DNA from: Clostridium fessum
GTDB lineage: Bacteria > Bacillota > Clostridia > Lachnospirales > Lachnospiraceae
Direction: 5' to 3'
Length of the DNA stretch: 64,000 nt
NCBI RefSeq assembly: GCF_003024715.1
Contig: NZ_PYLO01000002.1
Span: 310,001-374,000 of the forward strand
Shown: in pieces, positions 52,772 to 60,698 of the stretch
How the letters are laid out: every line of letters starts with the position of its first letter
How positions within the stretch are numbered: position 1 is the stretch's first letter
The notes under the pieces: model-generated
Told to the model about the DNA's origin: nothing
Database searches by the model: none
What the model saw: only the letters and a program-made list of their open reading frames with translations
Program-made: the position numbers and the translations under genes

Positions 52772-53167
52772 TTATGCTTTATCTCTTGCCTTGATATGGA
52801 GAAGCAGCATGATGATAAAAGCAAGCCCGCAGACCACATAAAACCAAAGTTGATCTGCATTGGAGATAATAAACGCCAGCAGCCCGAAAATAACCGCCCA
52901 GGCAGCGGACAGCAGCACCCCGATTACCCAAAATCCAAAGCGTGTTTTTTGGAGAAACAGCAGCAGCGCGAATACAGCAGCGCCGATCAGCACGCATAAT
53001 GCAGGGTGCAGCGTGAAAAAGTGATTGCAGCACACGCCGGATATAATACCGAGGGCGATACTGTCAAAAACAATGATATGCCCGATAAAAAGCCCCACTA
53101 CCATAAGGATAAAGCTAACTACAAGACCGATTATTAAATAGGCTCCCGCCGCCGCTAAATAGCCCAT
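52772..53167 (-). CDS. Four-span membrane protein of unknown function
   Basis: 131 residues, ATG after AAAGGAAGTGTATAT on the minus strand. Four long hydrophobic stretches cover most of the protein. No family is recognised. It lies downstream of the relaxase gene on the same strand and may be read from the same transcript. A role in the donor membrane such as entry exclusion would be a guess. Confidence 0.65.
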   Translation of the reverse strand: MGYLAAAGAYLIIGLVVSFILMVVGLFIGHIIVFDSIALGIISGVCCNHFFTLHPALCVLIGAAVFALLLFLQKTRFGFWVIGVLLSAAWAVIFGLLAFIISNADQLWFYVVCGLAFIIMLLLHIKARDKA

Positions 53168-53230
53168 ATATACACTTCCTTTGTTCTTTGAATACAGTTT
53201 GATTGTAACAGGTTTTTGTGAAAAAATCTA

Positions 53231-54568
53231 TTAGCCCCGTTCCTGTTCTTTCGCCCTGCTTTGGGACGGATATAGAATACTGTCAACGTTCTTTTTGACA
53301 ACGCCGTATTCCTGCATTTGCTTCTTGGCTTGCCGATAATCCTCATACAATTTGCTTTTCCTGTCGTTTAAGCTGCTATACTCCTTACGCAGCGCGGCGA
53401 GATCGGGCAGCTTCTTTATCTGCATTTCCTTTAATGCCCTTGCCGCAGCTTCAAACAGGATAATTTCGCTTTCATGCCCCCGCAGATACTTTTCCTTGTC
53501 CGGCGATTTTCGGTATTCATCGTAAATCGGTTTTAACTGTCGGTATGTGGTGGTGTGCTTGATAAGCAGCGACAAATCAGACATACGCTGTTCCACTTCC
53601 TTAACCGCCTTTGCCGCCGCGTCATGAGCGGTCATAATATCGGCTATCTTGCTTTCAAGTTCGCTATAATACTCAATCTTGTTTTCGGTTAGGAAGTTCA
53701 TGCTTTTAGCAGCCTGTTTCAGATTATGGATTTTTGCCCACCGTTCATAGCCCGCCGACTGTTGGGCTTTGATACTGTTTTCAAGATCGACGACAAGCCG
53801 GATTTTCTTATCTTCCCGCAGCGTTTTTGTTTTGGCAACATACACGCCCTTGATACGCTCCTTTATCGCTTCTTCCGTATAGGCCGCGCCGAGCGTCTTT
53901 GTGCGGGTAAACCGTTCCTGTCCGGCAGCGCGAAAGGAAATGTATTTGCCCTGTTTGATTTCATACCCCATTTCCTGCAAGCGGCGCAGCAGTTCGTCAA
54001 AATCTTTCACTTGGGGAATGAGAGTATCTATCGCCGTTTTCAGCTTTGCTTTGTAGCTTGTCCCTTGCTTTTCGGCGGTGTATTCTGCATAGCTTTTTCC
54101 CTTGTCCTGTCCCGGTACGACGACGGATAGCCCATGCTCTTTACATATCCTGTCGCTGGTGCGCCGGATAAAGTGATAGCTTTGCTTGTTGGAATGGTAC
54201 TTTTTGTAGTCAACGAAGCTAACCGCGTTGAAAATCAAGTGATTATGCAGATGGTCTTTATCGACGTGAGTTGTCAAAACAAACTCATACTTGCCGCCTA
54301 ATACCGCCCCGGCAAGTTCCATGCCGATTTTGTGCGCTTCTTCCGGTGTGGTTTCTCCCACCGCAAAGGATTGTATCAAGTGCCGCCCTAAATGTGTGCC
54401 GCGATCTCCGGCAGCTTCCCGCGTCCATGCAAACTCAATATCGGCGGTTTCCAGCCCGCAGCCGAAAGAGGACGCAAGCAGCTTCCCGTCTGTCTTTTCG
54501 GGATTTAAGATATAGTCTATCGCAGCCTTTAAGGTTGATTTAATAGGGTGCGTCTTTGTAACCGCCAT
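53231..54568 (-). CDS. Relaxase of the ICE (MOBP type)
   Basis: 445 residues. The N-terminal relaxase domain has VTKTHPIKSTLKAAIDYILNPEKT, with a Tyr for DNA attachment, and the metal site THVDKDHLHNHLIFN (residues 100-114; H101, H106, H108, H110). Later residues are helical and charged. It nicks the ICE at oriT and leads the transferred strand to VirD4. The start overlaps the mobC-like gene by 40 bases in another frame. Both are on the minus strand, opposite to the channel operon. Confidence 0.92.
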   Translation of the reverse strand: MAVTKTHPIKSTLKAAIDYILNPEKTDGKLLASSFGCGLETADIEFAWTREAAGDRGTHLGRHLIQSFAVGETTPEEAHKIGMELAGAVLGGKYEFVLTTHVDKDHLHNHLIFNAVSFVDYKKYHSNKQSYHFIRRTSDRICKEHGLSVVVPGQDKGKSYAEYTAEKQGTSYKAKLKTAIDTLIPQVKDFDELLRRLQEMGYEIKQGKYISFRAAGQERFTRTKTLGAAYTEEAIKERIKGVYVAKTKTLREDKKIRLVVDLENSIKAQQSAGYERWAKIHNLKQAAKSMNFLTENKIEYYSELESKIADIMTAHDAAAKAVKEVEQRMSDLSLLIKHTTTYRQLKPIYDEYRKSPDKEKYLRGHESEIILFEAAARALKEMQIKKLPDLAALRKEYSSLNDRKSKLYEDYRQAKKQMQEYGVVKKNVDSILYPSQSRAKEQERG

Positions 54569-54858
54569 ATCTCGTCCACCGCCTTTTTAATGTCCTCTAT
54601 ATCCTGCCTGTAAACCGTCCCCGTCGCATTGGCGCGTTTTGCAATTTGGTTGATGTTCCGGCTCACCGCTTGCAGTTCCCGGATATATGCTTTTGTGTCG
54701 CTTCGGTCAACGACAAGAATATACCCGTCTATCGCCATTTTACGGAAGTATGCCCCATACTGCTTTATGGGAAGCTGCTTCATCTTCTCGTCGATCAGCC
54801 GCTTTTCTTCTTCCGTAACGTAAAACTTCATCTGTATATTTCTCTTTCGGTTTTCCAT
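54529..54858 (-). CDS. MobC-like relaxosome protein
   Basis: 109 residues. A ribbon-helix-helix start (RKRNIQMKFYVTEEEKRLIDEKMKQ) precedes the MobC pattern YGAYFRKMAIDGYILVVD and AVSRNINQIAKRANATGTVYRQDIEDIKKAVDEIW. MobC proteins bind near oriT and help the relaxase open it. Its ribosome-binding site AAAGGCGG lies in one arm of an 11-bp inverted repeat whose partner arm is 90 bases upstream, so translation may be folded off. Confidence 0.9.
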   Translation of the reverse strand: MENRKRNIQMKFYVTEEEKRLIDEKMKQLPIKQYGAYFRKMAIDGYILVVDRSDTKAYIRELQAVSRNINQIAKRANATGTVYRQDIEDIKKAVDEIWRLQRRTLLNQP

Positions 54859-54867
54859 TTCCGCACC

Positions 54868-54971
54868 GCCTTTCGGTATAAGGGTTTGGGATTATCCCAA
54901 CAAGCATTTTCCGCAAACGGGTACTCGTTTGCTGTGCTTGCTATCTACTCCATACCCCCACCGAAAGGCGG
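54868..54971 (-). other. Candidate oriT and mobC leader of the ICE
   Basis: Outer arms CCGCCTTTCGG (54868-54878) and CCGAAAGGCGG (54961-54971) are perfect inverses. Inside are the palindromes TTGGGATTATCCCAA (54886-54900) and GCAAACG/CGTTTGC (54913-54932). The region lies directly upstream of mobC and the relaxase gene, the usual place for oriT, and is partly duplicated in inverse orientation at 48838-48936. Confidence 0.55.
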
Positions 54972-55059
54972 TATTTGTTGCGCGTTCCTTTGATTTTGGA
55001 CGCAAAAAAAGATTGCAGCCGCCATGCGCTGCAATCTCCCGATTTCTCATATTGTGAGG

Positions 55060-55416
55060 TTAATCCTCTGCTTTTTCGACTTCCGTTATCTCCCTTGCTG
55101 TTGCGGTTACAATCCGTATGCCTTTATCGCTCATACCGTCCAGCAGCGCGTCAAGCTGCCGCCGCCCGGTGGATTTCTCCGCATTGCTGTTCGGGAAGAA
55201 TAATTGATCTACCGAAATATGATACCGGGTTACAAGGTCATAGAATACCTGTAAACTCGGCTGTTGTCCCTTGTTCTCGATATTCGCAAGGTAGCGCGGG
55301 GAAATATATAACTCGTCGCTTACCTTTTTGCGGCTCTCGCCGTATTCATTTCTCGCGGCTTTTATAGCTGCCCCGAAAGCCTTAAAGTCGTACAATGGTA
55401 CGGGTCTTTTTGCCAT
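55060..55416 (-). CDS. XRE-family transcriptional regulator of the ICE
   Basis: The ATG at 55416 is preferred because GGGTGA lies six bases before it; an ATG two codons earlier touches that site. 118 residues: Cro/C1 helix-turn-helix (FGAAIKAARNEYGESRKKVSDELYISPRYLANIENKGQQPSLQVFYDLVTRYHISVDQLFFP) and a short helical tail. It is divergent from the leader of the methyltransferase cargo and upstream of the mobilization genes, and could control either. Confidence 0.85.
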   Translation of the reverse strand: MAKRPVPLYDFKAFGAAIKAARNEYGESRKKVSDELYISPRYLANIENKGQQPSLQVFYDLVTRYHISVDQLFFPNSNAEKSTGRRQLDALLDGMSDKGIRIVTATAREITEVEKAED

Positions 55417-55509
55417 TTTCATTCACCCTGTTACATTTTACAGTTCACCTTTCTTTTTGGATATGTCCACACAATTCATATCATTAGGTTAAATACTTCC
55501 TGTTGTGTA

Positions 55510-55538
55510 TTGACAGTAGACTGATTTTCTGATAAAAT
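55510..55538 (+). promoter_or_regulatory. Promoter of the arrest-peptide leader
   Basis: TTGACA (55510-55515) and TAAAAT (55533-55538) with a 17-base spacer, near consensus. Transcription would begin about 20 bases before the leader ribosome-binding site AAAGGAGGCGG. Confidence 0.75.
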
Positions 55539-55566
55539 AAAATTTATGTAAAAGGAGGCGGCGTTT

Positions 55567-55593
55567 ATGTTGCATAGCATGCGTATTAGATAA
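55567..55593 (+). CDS. 8-residue leader peptide with +x+ macrolide-arrest motif
   Basis: ATG at 55567 behind a near-perfect ribosome-binding site (AAAGGAGGCGG). The peptide is MLHSMRIR followed by TAA. Known macrolide-sensing leader peptides MTHSMRLR (start of the ErmD leader) and MTASMRLR (mefA leader) share the SMR(L/I)R ending, where Arg-x-Arg is the +x+ stalling motif. Length equals that of the mefA leader. It lies inside one arm of a long inverted repeat, so ribosome position would change RNA folding. Confidence 0.72.
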   Translation: MLHSMRIR

Positions 55594-55789
55594 GCATTGA
55601 AAAAAAGGATTTTCCCATTTTCAACATGGGCTTTTTTGTCATGCTTATTTTGCGGATGCTATACAAAAAACTAACGACGTATAGATATAGTATAGACATA
55701 GTGCAAGCTATGCCTTAGTTTTGTTGTACTGCTCTGTGCATTATAAATGCAGGTCAATGCTCATGTTGAGGATTGACCTGCATTTTTTT
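55574..55789 (+). promoter_or_regulatory. Attenuator with two terminator-like structures
   Basis: Structure 1: ATAGCAT and ATAAGCAT (55574-55597, inside the leader ORF) pair with ATGCTTAT and ATGCTAT (55641-55662), enclosing CCCAT/ATGGG with AAAAAAG/CTTTTTT. Structure 2: AATGCAGGTCAAT (55746-55758) pairs with ATTGACCTGCATT (55772-55784), followed by seven T, a strong terminator just before the KTR gene. A ribosome stalled on the leader would block the first arm. Confidence 0.7.
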
Positions 55790-55814
55790 GTGTAAAAAGG
55801 ACGAGTGAAATATA

Positions 55815-56000
55815 ATGCTTAAAAAATATTGGATAAAATGTCCGATTTGTAACGGAAAGACGAGAGTTCAAGTATTTCATAATACTGTATTAAAAGATTT
55901 TCCTCTTTTCTGCCCTAAATGCAAATTGACGCATATCATTGATGTAGAAAAATTAGAGATTGTAATCAAAAATACAGAAAAACAAACTTTTATTATTTAG
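55815..56000 (+). CDS. Cysteine-rich KTR-type protein
   Basis: 61 residues with KCPICNGKTRVQVFHNTVLKDFPLFCPKCKLTHIIDVEKLEIVI: a CPIC/CPKC zinc ribbon and the KTR segment. Such proteins are found in Tn916-like elements beside ribosome-protection or methyltransferase genes, without known function. The DNA is AT-rich, like the next gene. Expression would be governed by the attenuator. Confidence 0.78.
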   Translation: MLKKYWIKCPICNGKTRVQVFHNTVLKDFPLFCPKCKLTHIIDVEKLEIVIKNTEKQTFII

Positions 56001-56016
56001 AAGAAAGGATATAAAA

Positions 56017-57000
56017 ATGAAACGTTTACCTAAATATACGCCTGCGGAAGTACGGAATGATCCATACGGATTTACTTACAAAGAAATGTCGGAAGTTATT
56101 GGCGAGAATGAAGCAAAAGCCTTATATGAAGAATTATATAAGCAATTACCACGCAAAAAAAATCTATCAATGTTGGTAAAAAATATTTGCAAAAGCAGTG
56201 ATACTGAAAAGTATGTTTACGAACTGAAAGACAACAAATACATTGAAACGGTTTTTATCAAGCGGCGAGATGGTGGAACTGTTTGCGTGAGCACACAAGT
56301 CGGTTGTCCTGTTGGTTGTATTTTTTGTGAGTCCGGGCGAAATGGCTTTGTTCGTAATCTAACATCGTCAGAAATCGTACAACAGATTATATTGTTGCGT
56401 CGAAAAGTAAACCGTATCGTTTTTATGGGTATGGGAGAGCCTTTATTCAATTATGACAACTTGATAAAAGCAATCCATATTCTCCGAGATAGATATGGGC
56501 TCAACTTTCCAACCGACGGCATTACCATATCAACAGTTGGTCCGGTCGATCAATTAAAAAAATTGCGCGAGGAACATCTTAAAATTCAGTTGACAATATC
56601 TTTACACGCAGCAACACAATCTGCAAGAAATCGTATTATTCCTCACATGCGCATATATGCTATTGAAGATGTTGTTAAGCAAGCCTTATCCTATTCTGAA
56701 AGGCATAATCGCAAAATTGTCTTTGCGTATTTGCTTTTACCGGGTATAAATGACCGGCCCTCAGATGTAAGACAACTTGCAAAATGGTTTCGGGGCAAAA
56801 AAGTTATGATTAACGTGTTACAATACAACCCAACAAGCAATTCAAGAATTAAAGCACCACAGAAACGGGAAATAGTTGCATTCAAACATCAATTAGAGCA
56901 AGCAGGACTTGAAGTTACTATGAGAGTTTCTCATGGCAGAGAGATTAACGCGGCTTGTGGACAGTTAGCTAACACATATAATAAATTCAAAAAAAAATGA
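56017..57000 (+). CDS. Cfr/RlmN-family radical SAM 23S rRNA methyltransferase
   Basis: 327 residues, ATG after AGAAAGGATAT. The radical SAM cluster is C97-x3-C101-x2-C104 (GCPVGCIFC). C90 aligns with the conserved Cys of VCVSTQ, and the methyl-carrying Cys C314 is in NAACGQL. FMGMGEPLFNYDNL and ISLHAATQSARNRIIP are family blocks. RlmN methylates A2503 at C2; Cfr methylates C8 and gives resistance to phenicols, lincosamides, oxazolidinones, pleuromutilins and streptogramin A. Its shortness, element location and drug-sensing leader favour a Cfr-like resistance role, but motifs alone do not tell the two apart. Confidence 0.82.
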   Translation: MKRLPKYTPAEVRNDPYGFTYKEMSEVIGENEAKALYEELYKQLPRKKNLSMLVKNICKSSDTEKYVYELKDNKYIETVFIKRRDGGTVCVSTQVGCPVGCIFCESGRNGFVRNLTSSEIVQQIILLRRKVNRIVFMGMGEPLFNYDNLIKAIHILRDRYGLNFPTDGITISTVGPVDQLKKLREEHLKIQLTISLHAATQSARNRIIPHMRIYAIEDVVKQALSYSERHNRKIVFAYLLLPGINDRPSDVRQLAKWFRGKKVMINVLQYNPTSNSRIKAPQKREIVAFKHQLEQAGLEVTMRVSHGREINAACGQLANTYNKFKKK

Positions 57001-57027
57001 TTAAAAGTGCCAGACGCATAGACGCAG

Positions 57028-57075
57028 AGCCGATAACGCATTAGGTCAAAAAACCTATGTGTTATCGGCTTTTTT
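57028..57075 (+). terminator. Terminator after the methyltransferase
   Basis: AGCCGATAACGCATTAGGT pairs with ACCTATGTGTTATCGGCT with few mismatches and is followed by six T. Confidence 0.87.
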
Positions 57076-57473
57076 ATTTAATATTGCGCAAAAGCCGCTG
57101 TTCCCTATTATAGAATGGATTGCGGGTAGTGTATTAAAGTCGCCCTTTTTTAAGGATACGGCGGTATCGGGGAGGTATCGCCGTGTCCATTTTTATTTAC
57201 TGTAACCCGCCTAATGCTTTGCGGTCAAAAAAAGCTATGCTCCGCAAGCGGGATATTCCGGCTATGAGTATGAACTGTCAATACATCTAAATACTTCTTA
57301 CATTTCCTTTGCGCTCGTCCGCGTCTTGCGGACGGGCGCATTTTGCTTTTTTCAACTTTTTTCTGAAAAACGCACTCAAGAGCCATCTCCCGAACGGGTA
57401 CGGAGCGAAAGGGGCAGAGAGGACAAGCCCTTAACTCCCGTCCTCTACTCCACGCGGGAAGGAGGTGAACTCT
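57076..57473 (+). other. Intergenic region before the sigma-like gene
   Basis: No gene is visible. Hairpins are seen at about 57158-57192 (GGATACGGCG/CGCCGTGTCC) and 57310-57340 (GTCCGC/GCGGAC with GCGC flanks, followed by a T-rich run), the second probably a terminator. GGAAGGAGGTGA at the end is the ribosome-binding site of the next gene. Confidence 0.45.
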
Positions 57474-57911
57474 ATGGAGCTATCTTCTTCCGACAAGGAA
57501 AGAATACAACATCAGTACGACGCATTAGCAAAGAAAACTTTGGTTGGCGAAGCGAAAAGCCACCGCCGCACTCTTGCGAAACGCGCAGCACGCGAAGTAC
57601 CTTTTTCGGATTTGAGCGAAAGCGAACTCGCGCAGCTTTTCACAACGGACGAATACAAAAGCGATTATTTCCGTTTTCAAGTGTCCGGCTTTGATGTACT
57701 CGTCAAAAATGAACTGCTTGCCGAAGCCCTTAACGCTTTGCCCGAAAGGAAACGCGACATTATCCTTTTGTCCTACTTCTTGGACATGAGCGACGCGGAA
57801 ATTGCTGAACTGCTGAATGTTGTACGCACGACGGTTTTCCGGCACAGGAAATCCGCGCTTGCGAAAATCAAACAGTATTTGGAGGGAAAAGCAGATGATG
57901 AATACCGTTAG
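57474..57911 (+). CDS. Sigma-70-like regulatory protein of the ICE
   Basis: The ATG at 57474 is chosen because AAGGAGGTGA lies five bases upstream. 145 residues. The C-terminal half has a sigma region 4-type helix-turn-helix: LLAEALNALPERKRDIILLSYFLDMSDAEIAELLNVVRTTVFRHRKSALAKIKQYL. The N-terminal half is charged and helical. Equivalent genes (Tn916 orf7-like) activate excision and transfer. Overlaps the next gene by 17 bases. Confidence 0.85.
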   Translation: MELSSSDKERIQHQYDALAKKTLVGEAKSHRRTLAKRAAREVPFSDLSESELAQLFTTDEYKSDYFRFQVSGFDVLVKNELLAEALNALPERKRDIILLSYFLDMSDAEIAELLNVVRTTVFRHRKSALAKIKQYLEGKADDEYR

Positions 57912-58137
57912 GAAATCTGAAAATCTGTTGCCGTTCCCTGTCATTTCCGCAGCGGCAAACGGCGACACAACCGCCATGTGCGCGATCTTGAAGCATTACG
58001 AGGGTTACATAGCGAAACTTTGTACCCGCACGCTGAAAGACGACGCGGGCAATACCTATTCCTATGTGGACGAGGAAATGCGTAACAGGCTGCAAGTGCG
58101 CCTTATTACCCGCACCCTTGCTTTTCATGTAGGATAA
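57895..58137 (+). CDS. Tn916 Orf8-like HTH protein
   Basis: 80 residues from the ATG at 57895, inside the end of the sigma-like gene. The sequence PVISAAANGDTTAMCAILKHYEGYIAKLCTRTLKDDAGNTYSYVDEEMRNRLQVRLITRTLAF is the small helix-turn-helix family next to the sigma-like gene in Tn916 and relatives. Thought to work with it in control of excision and transfer. Confidence 0.82.
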   Translation: MMNTVRKSENLLPFPVISAAANGDTTAMCAILKHYEGYIAKLCTRTLKDDAGNTYSYVDEEMRNRLQVRLITRTLAFHVG

Positions 58138-58143
58138 TCTTTT

Positions 58144-58246
58144 AGCCCATGCGGGGAGCGTGTCCCCTTTCCACGCTTCCCGTTATGGGCTATTTGTCGT
58201 TCCGTAACAGCACATCGGAAACGGTGTACTGTTACAGGCCGACAAA
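58144..58246 (+). ncRNA. Two large consecutive hairpins, possible structured RNA
   Basis: Hairpin 1 (58144-58191): AGCCCAT plus CGGGGAGCGTG pair with CACGCTTCCCG plus ATGGGCT, about 18 pairs. Hairpin 2 (58193-58246): TTTGTCG, GTAACAG and CAC pair in order with GTG, CTGTTAC and CGACAAA. They start directly after the HTH gene. No T-run follows, so they are not simple terminators. Confidence 0.5.
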
Positions 58247-58481
58247 GCCTATTGTTCCTTGTCAAAGAAAGCCCGCAAGATAACGGCGGCGCAGTATAAC
58301 AGGCAAACGAATACATACCGCTTATATCGAGCCGAACAGCGTGTACGCCAGGACAGCTTTTCACACAGGGAAAGCCGAGCGAGAAATACCGCGCTGCAAA
58401 ACAGGTTTAGCAGCTTGTGGGCGACGACATATAGGCGGGACGAAACGCCTTTATAGCCATAGTCCGAGCGTTAAGAGCGTC

Positions 58482-58580
58482 GCAGGCATTGGGTAAAGCT
58501 GCCTTAAATGAGCAGGGGTGAAACTCCCGCGGTGCTGCCGCTGACAGCCGTTCGTTTCTGCCTTATTTCTCATATCGTAC
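58482..58580 (+). promoter_or_regulatory. Cobalamin-riboswitch-like sequence
   Basis: AGGCA...TGCCT then TTAAA, GGGGTGAAACTCCC and GCGGTGCTGCCGCTGACAG follow in the order of the cobalamin riboswitch core (helix, TTAAA, GGTGAAAATCC, GC-rich stem, CGCTGT). The usual GGGAA box is reduced and the distal B12 box is doubtful (AAGCCGGAGCGC). It lies about 60 bases before the DUF6870-type gene. A chance resemblance or another structured leader is possible. Confidence 0.35.
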
Positions 58581-58631
58581 AAGCCGGAGCGCATATTCTG
58601 TATTATGTCGCTATACCGGGAGGGAAAGAAG

Positions 58632-58886
58632 ATGATTAACAAGGTGCAGCTTCAACAAATGAGAAGCGTTGATATAACACAGGTAGACCGCAGCACTTTG
58701 GTTGACATTCGGAATATCCATATCGACAGTTCTTTGCCAGCGGCAAAGAAAATGCAAAATTACTTTGAGCAGATCGTAAATCCTTACTGTTTTCTTTGCG
58801 GCGACACACCCGTAAAAATACGGTTTGTGGCAGAGGATAAAACATTGAAACAATCATTGTGCGACTACTTTTTAAGTCTGAAATGA
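58632..58886 (+). CDS. DUF6870-type small protein
   Basis: ATG at 58632 after GGGAGGGAAAGAAG. 84 residues: QMRSVDITQVDRSTLVDIRNIHIDSSLPAAKKMQNYFEQIVNPYCFLCGDTPVKIRFVAEDKTLKQSLCDYFLSLK. This matches the DUF6870 family, typical just before the recombinase in clostridial ICEs. The CFLC pair could bind metal. A directionality factor for the recombinase is conceivable from position, but there is no direct evidence. Confidence 0.74.
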   Translation: MINKVQLQQMRSVDITQVDRSTLVDIRNIHIDSSLPAAKKMQNYFEQIVNPYCFLCGDTPVKIRFVAEDKTLKQSLCDYFLSLK

Positions 58887-58982
58887 CTTGCCTACTTTCC
58901 CTACCCCAAAGGGTAAAGACCTTGTGATTATGGGGCTAAAATGGTATAATAAACCCGTAATTATAGGGGGAAAGGAGGTATT

Positions 58983-60665
58983 ATGCCCCGCATACGCAAA
59001 GACAAAACGGCACGCAGCTACGCCGAGCCGTTTTGGAAAATCGGGCTATACATTCGACTATCCAAAGAGGACGATAACGAGGACGAAAGCGAGAGTGTTA
59101 TCAATCAAGAAAAGATACTCCGCGACTTTGTAGACAGCTATTTTGAGCCGGGTACTTTTGTCATTGTAGACGTGTTTGCCGACGACGGATTGACAGGCAC
59201 AGACACAGCGCGACCAAACTTTAAGCGGCTTGAAGGCTGCATTGTCCGTAAAGAAGTAAACTGCATGATTATCAAATCCCTTGCACGCGGTTTCCGCAAC
59301 CTTGCCGACCAGCAGAAGTTTTTGGAGGAGTTCATACCGATTAACGGCGCAAGGTTTATTTGCACAGGCACGCCATTTATTGATACCTACGCTAACCCCC
59401 ATTCGGCAAGCGGGCTTGAAGTACCTATAAGGGGAATGTTCAATGAACAGTTTGCCGCCACCACTTCCGAAGAAATCCGCAAAACTTTCAAGATGAAACG
59501 GGAGCGCGGCGAGTTCATCGGTGCATTTGCCACCTATGGTTATAAAAAAGACCCGAACGACAAAAACAGCCTATTGGTAGATGAAGAAGCAGCGGAAGTT
59601 GTGAAAAGCATTTATCATTGGTTTGTGAATGAGGGGTACAGCAAAATGGGGATTGCCAAAAGGCTTAATCAAATGGGAGAGCCTAACCCCGAAGCCTACA
59701 AAAAGAAAAAAGGATTGAAGTACAACAATCCTAATTCCGGCAAAAATGACGGGTTGTGGTCTGCCAGCACGATTGCAAGGATATTGCAGAACGAAATCTA
59801 TACGGGCGTAATGGTACAGGGCAGACACCGCGTTATCAGCTACAAAGTACACAAGCAGATCAGCGTCCCGGAAGATGAATGGTTTGTCGTCCCCAACACA
59901 CACGAAGCGATCATTGACCGAGAAACATTTGAGAAAGCGCAAGCCCTACATAAGCGCGATACAAGAACGGCACCGGGCAAACAGGAAGTCTATTTAATGT
60001 CCGGCTTTGTCCGTTGTGCGGACTGTCAAAAAGCCATGCGGCGAAAAACCGCCCGCAATATTGCCTACTATTCTTGCCGCAGCTACACAGACAAAAAGAT
60101 TTGCAGCAAACATTCTATCCGGCAGGATAAATTGGAAAACGCGGTTTTGGCAGCTTTGCAAATGCAAATTGCCCTTGTAGATCAGCTTGCAGAAGAAATT
60201 GAACGTATCAACAATGCGCCTGTAATCAACAGGGAAAACAAACGGTTATCCTATTCATTGAAACAGGCAGAAAAGCAACTAAAACAGCACAATGACGCTT
60301 CCGACAGCTTGTACCTCGATTGGAAAAGCGGCGAAATCACAAAAGAGGAATACCGCCGCTTGAAAGGCAAGATTGCAGAACAGATACAGCAGCTTGAAGC
60401 AAATATCTCTTATCTGAAAGAGGAAATGCAAATCATGGCTGACGGTATCGGAGCCGACGACCCGTATCTAACCGCCTTTCTGAAATACAAAAACATTCAG
60501 AGCCTAAACCGGGGAATTGTAGTTGAACTTATCAAAGCGGTTTGGGTGCATGAGAACGGGGAAATAACGGTTGACTTCAATTTTGCCGACGAGTACCAGC
60601 GAATTATTGATTACATCGAGAACAACCACAACATCATTACGGTGATCGAGAGCAAGGCGATATGA
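58983..60665 (+). CDS. Large serine recombinase of the ICE
   Basis: 560 residues, ATG after GAAAGGAGGTATT. The catalytic domain has GLYIRLSKEDDNEDESESV (nucleophile near S27), DDGLTGTDTARPNFKRL and IKSLARGFRNLADQ. The Recombinase domain starts near YGYKKDPNDKNSLLVDEEAAEVVKSIYHW. A zinc ribbon (VRCADCQKAMRRK, later Cys pair) and a coiled coil (RLSYSLKQAEKQLKQHN; EEYRRLKGKIAEQIQQLEANISYLKEEMQ) follow. It would recombine the AATA-centred att sites. It differs in sequence from the nested element's recombinase. Confidence 0.94.
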   Translation: MPRIRKDKTARSYAEPFWKIGLYIRLSKEDDNEDESESVINQEKILRDFVDSYFEPGTFVIVDVFADDGLTGTDTARPNFKRLEGCIVRKEVNCMIIKSLARGFRNLADQQKFLEEFIPINGARFICTGTPFIDTYANPHSASGLEVPIRGMFNEQFAATTSEEIRKTFKMKRERGEFIGAFATYGYKKDPNDKNSLLVDEEAAEVVKSIYHWFVNEGYSKMGIAKRLNQMGEPNPEAYKKKKGLKYNNPNSGKNDGLWSASTIARILQNEIYTGVMVQGRHRVISYKVHKQISVPEDEWFVVPNTHEAIIDRETFEKAQALHKRDTRTAPGKQEVYLMSGFVRCADCQKAMRRKTARNIAYYSCRSYTDKKICSKHSIRQDKLENAVLAALQMQIALVDQLAEEIERINNAPVINRENKRLSYSLKQAEKQLKQHNDASDSLYLDWKSGEITKEEYRRLKGKIAEQIQQLEANISYLKEEMQIMADGIGADDPYLTAFLKYKNIQSLNRGIVVELIKAVWVHENGEITVDFNFADEYQRIIDYIENNHNIITVIESKAI

Positions 60666-60698
60666 CGGGCTTTCTACTCACCGCAAAACAAAAGTTAA

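Noticed and set aside
56017-57000. Firm naming as cfr
   Set aside because: Motifs shared by Cfr and RlmN do not separate C8 from C2 methylation; only the context favours Cfr-like.
58259-58456. 65-codon TTG-initiated frame in the structured region of the ICE
   Set aside because: No ribosome-binding site, an unusual Arg/Gln/Thr composition and overlap with RNA-like structures; treated as non-coding.
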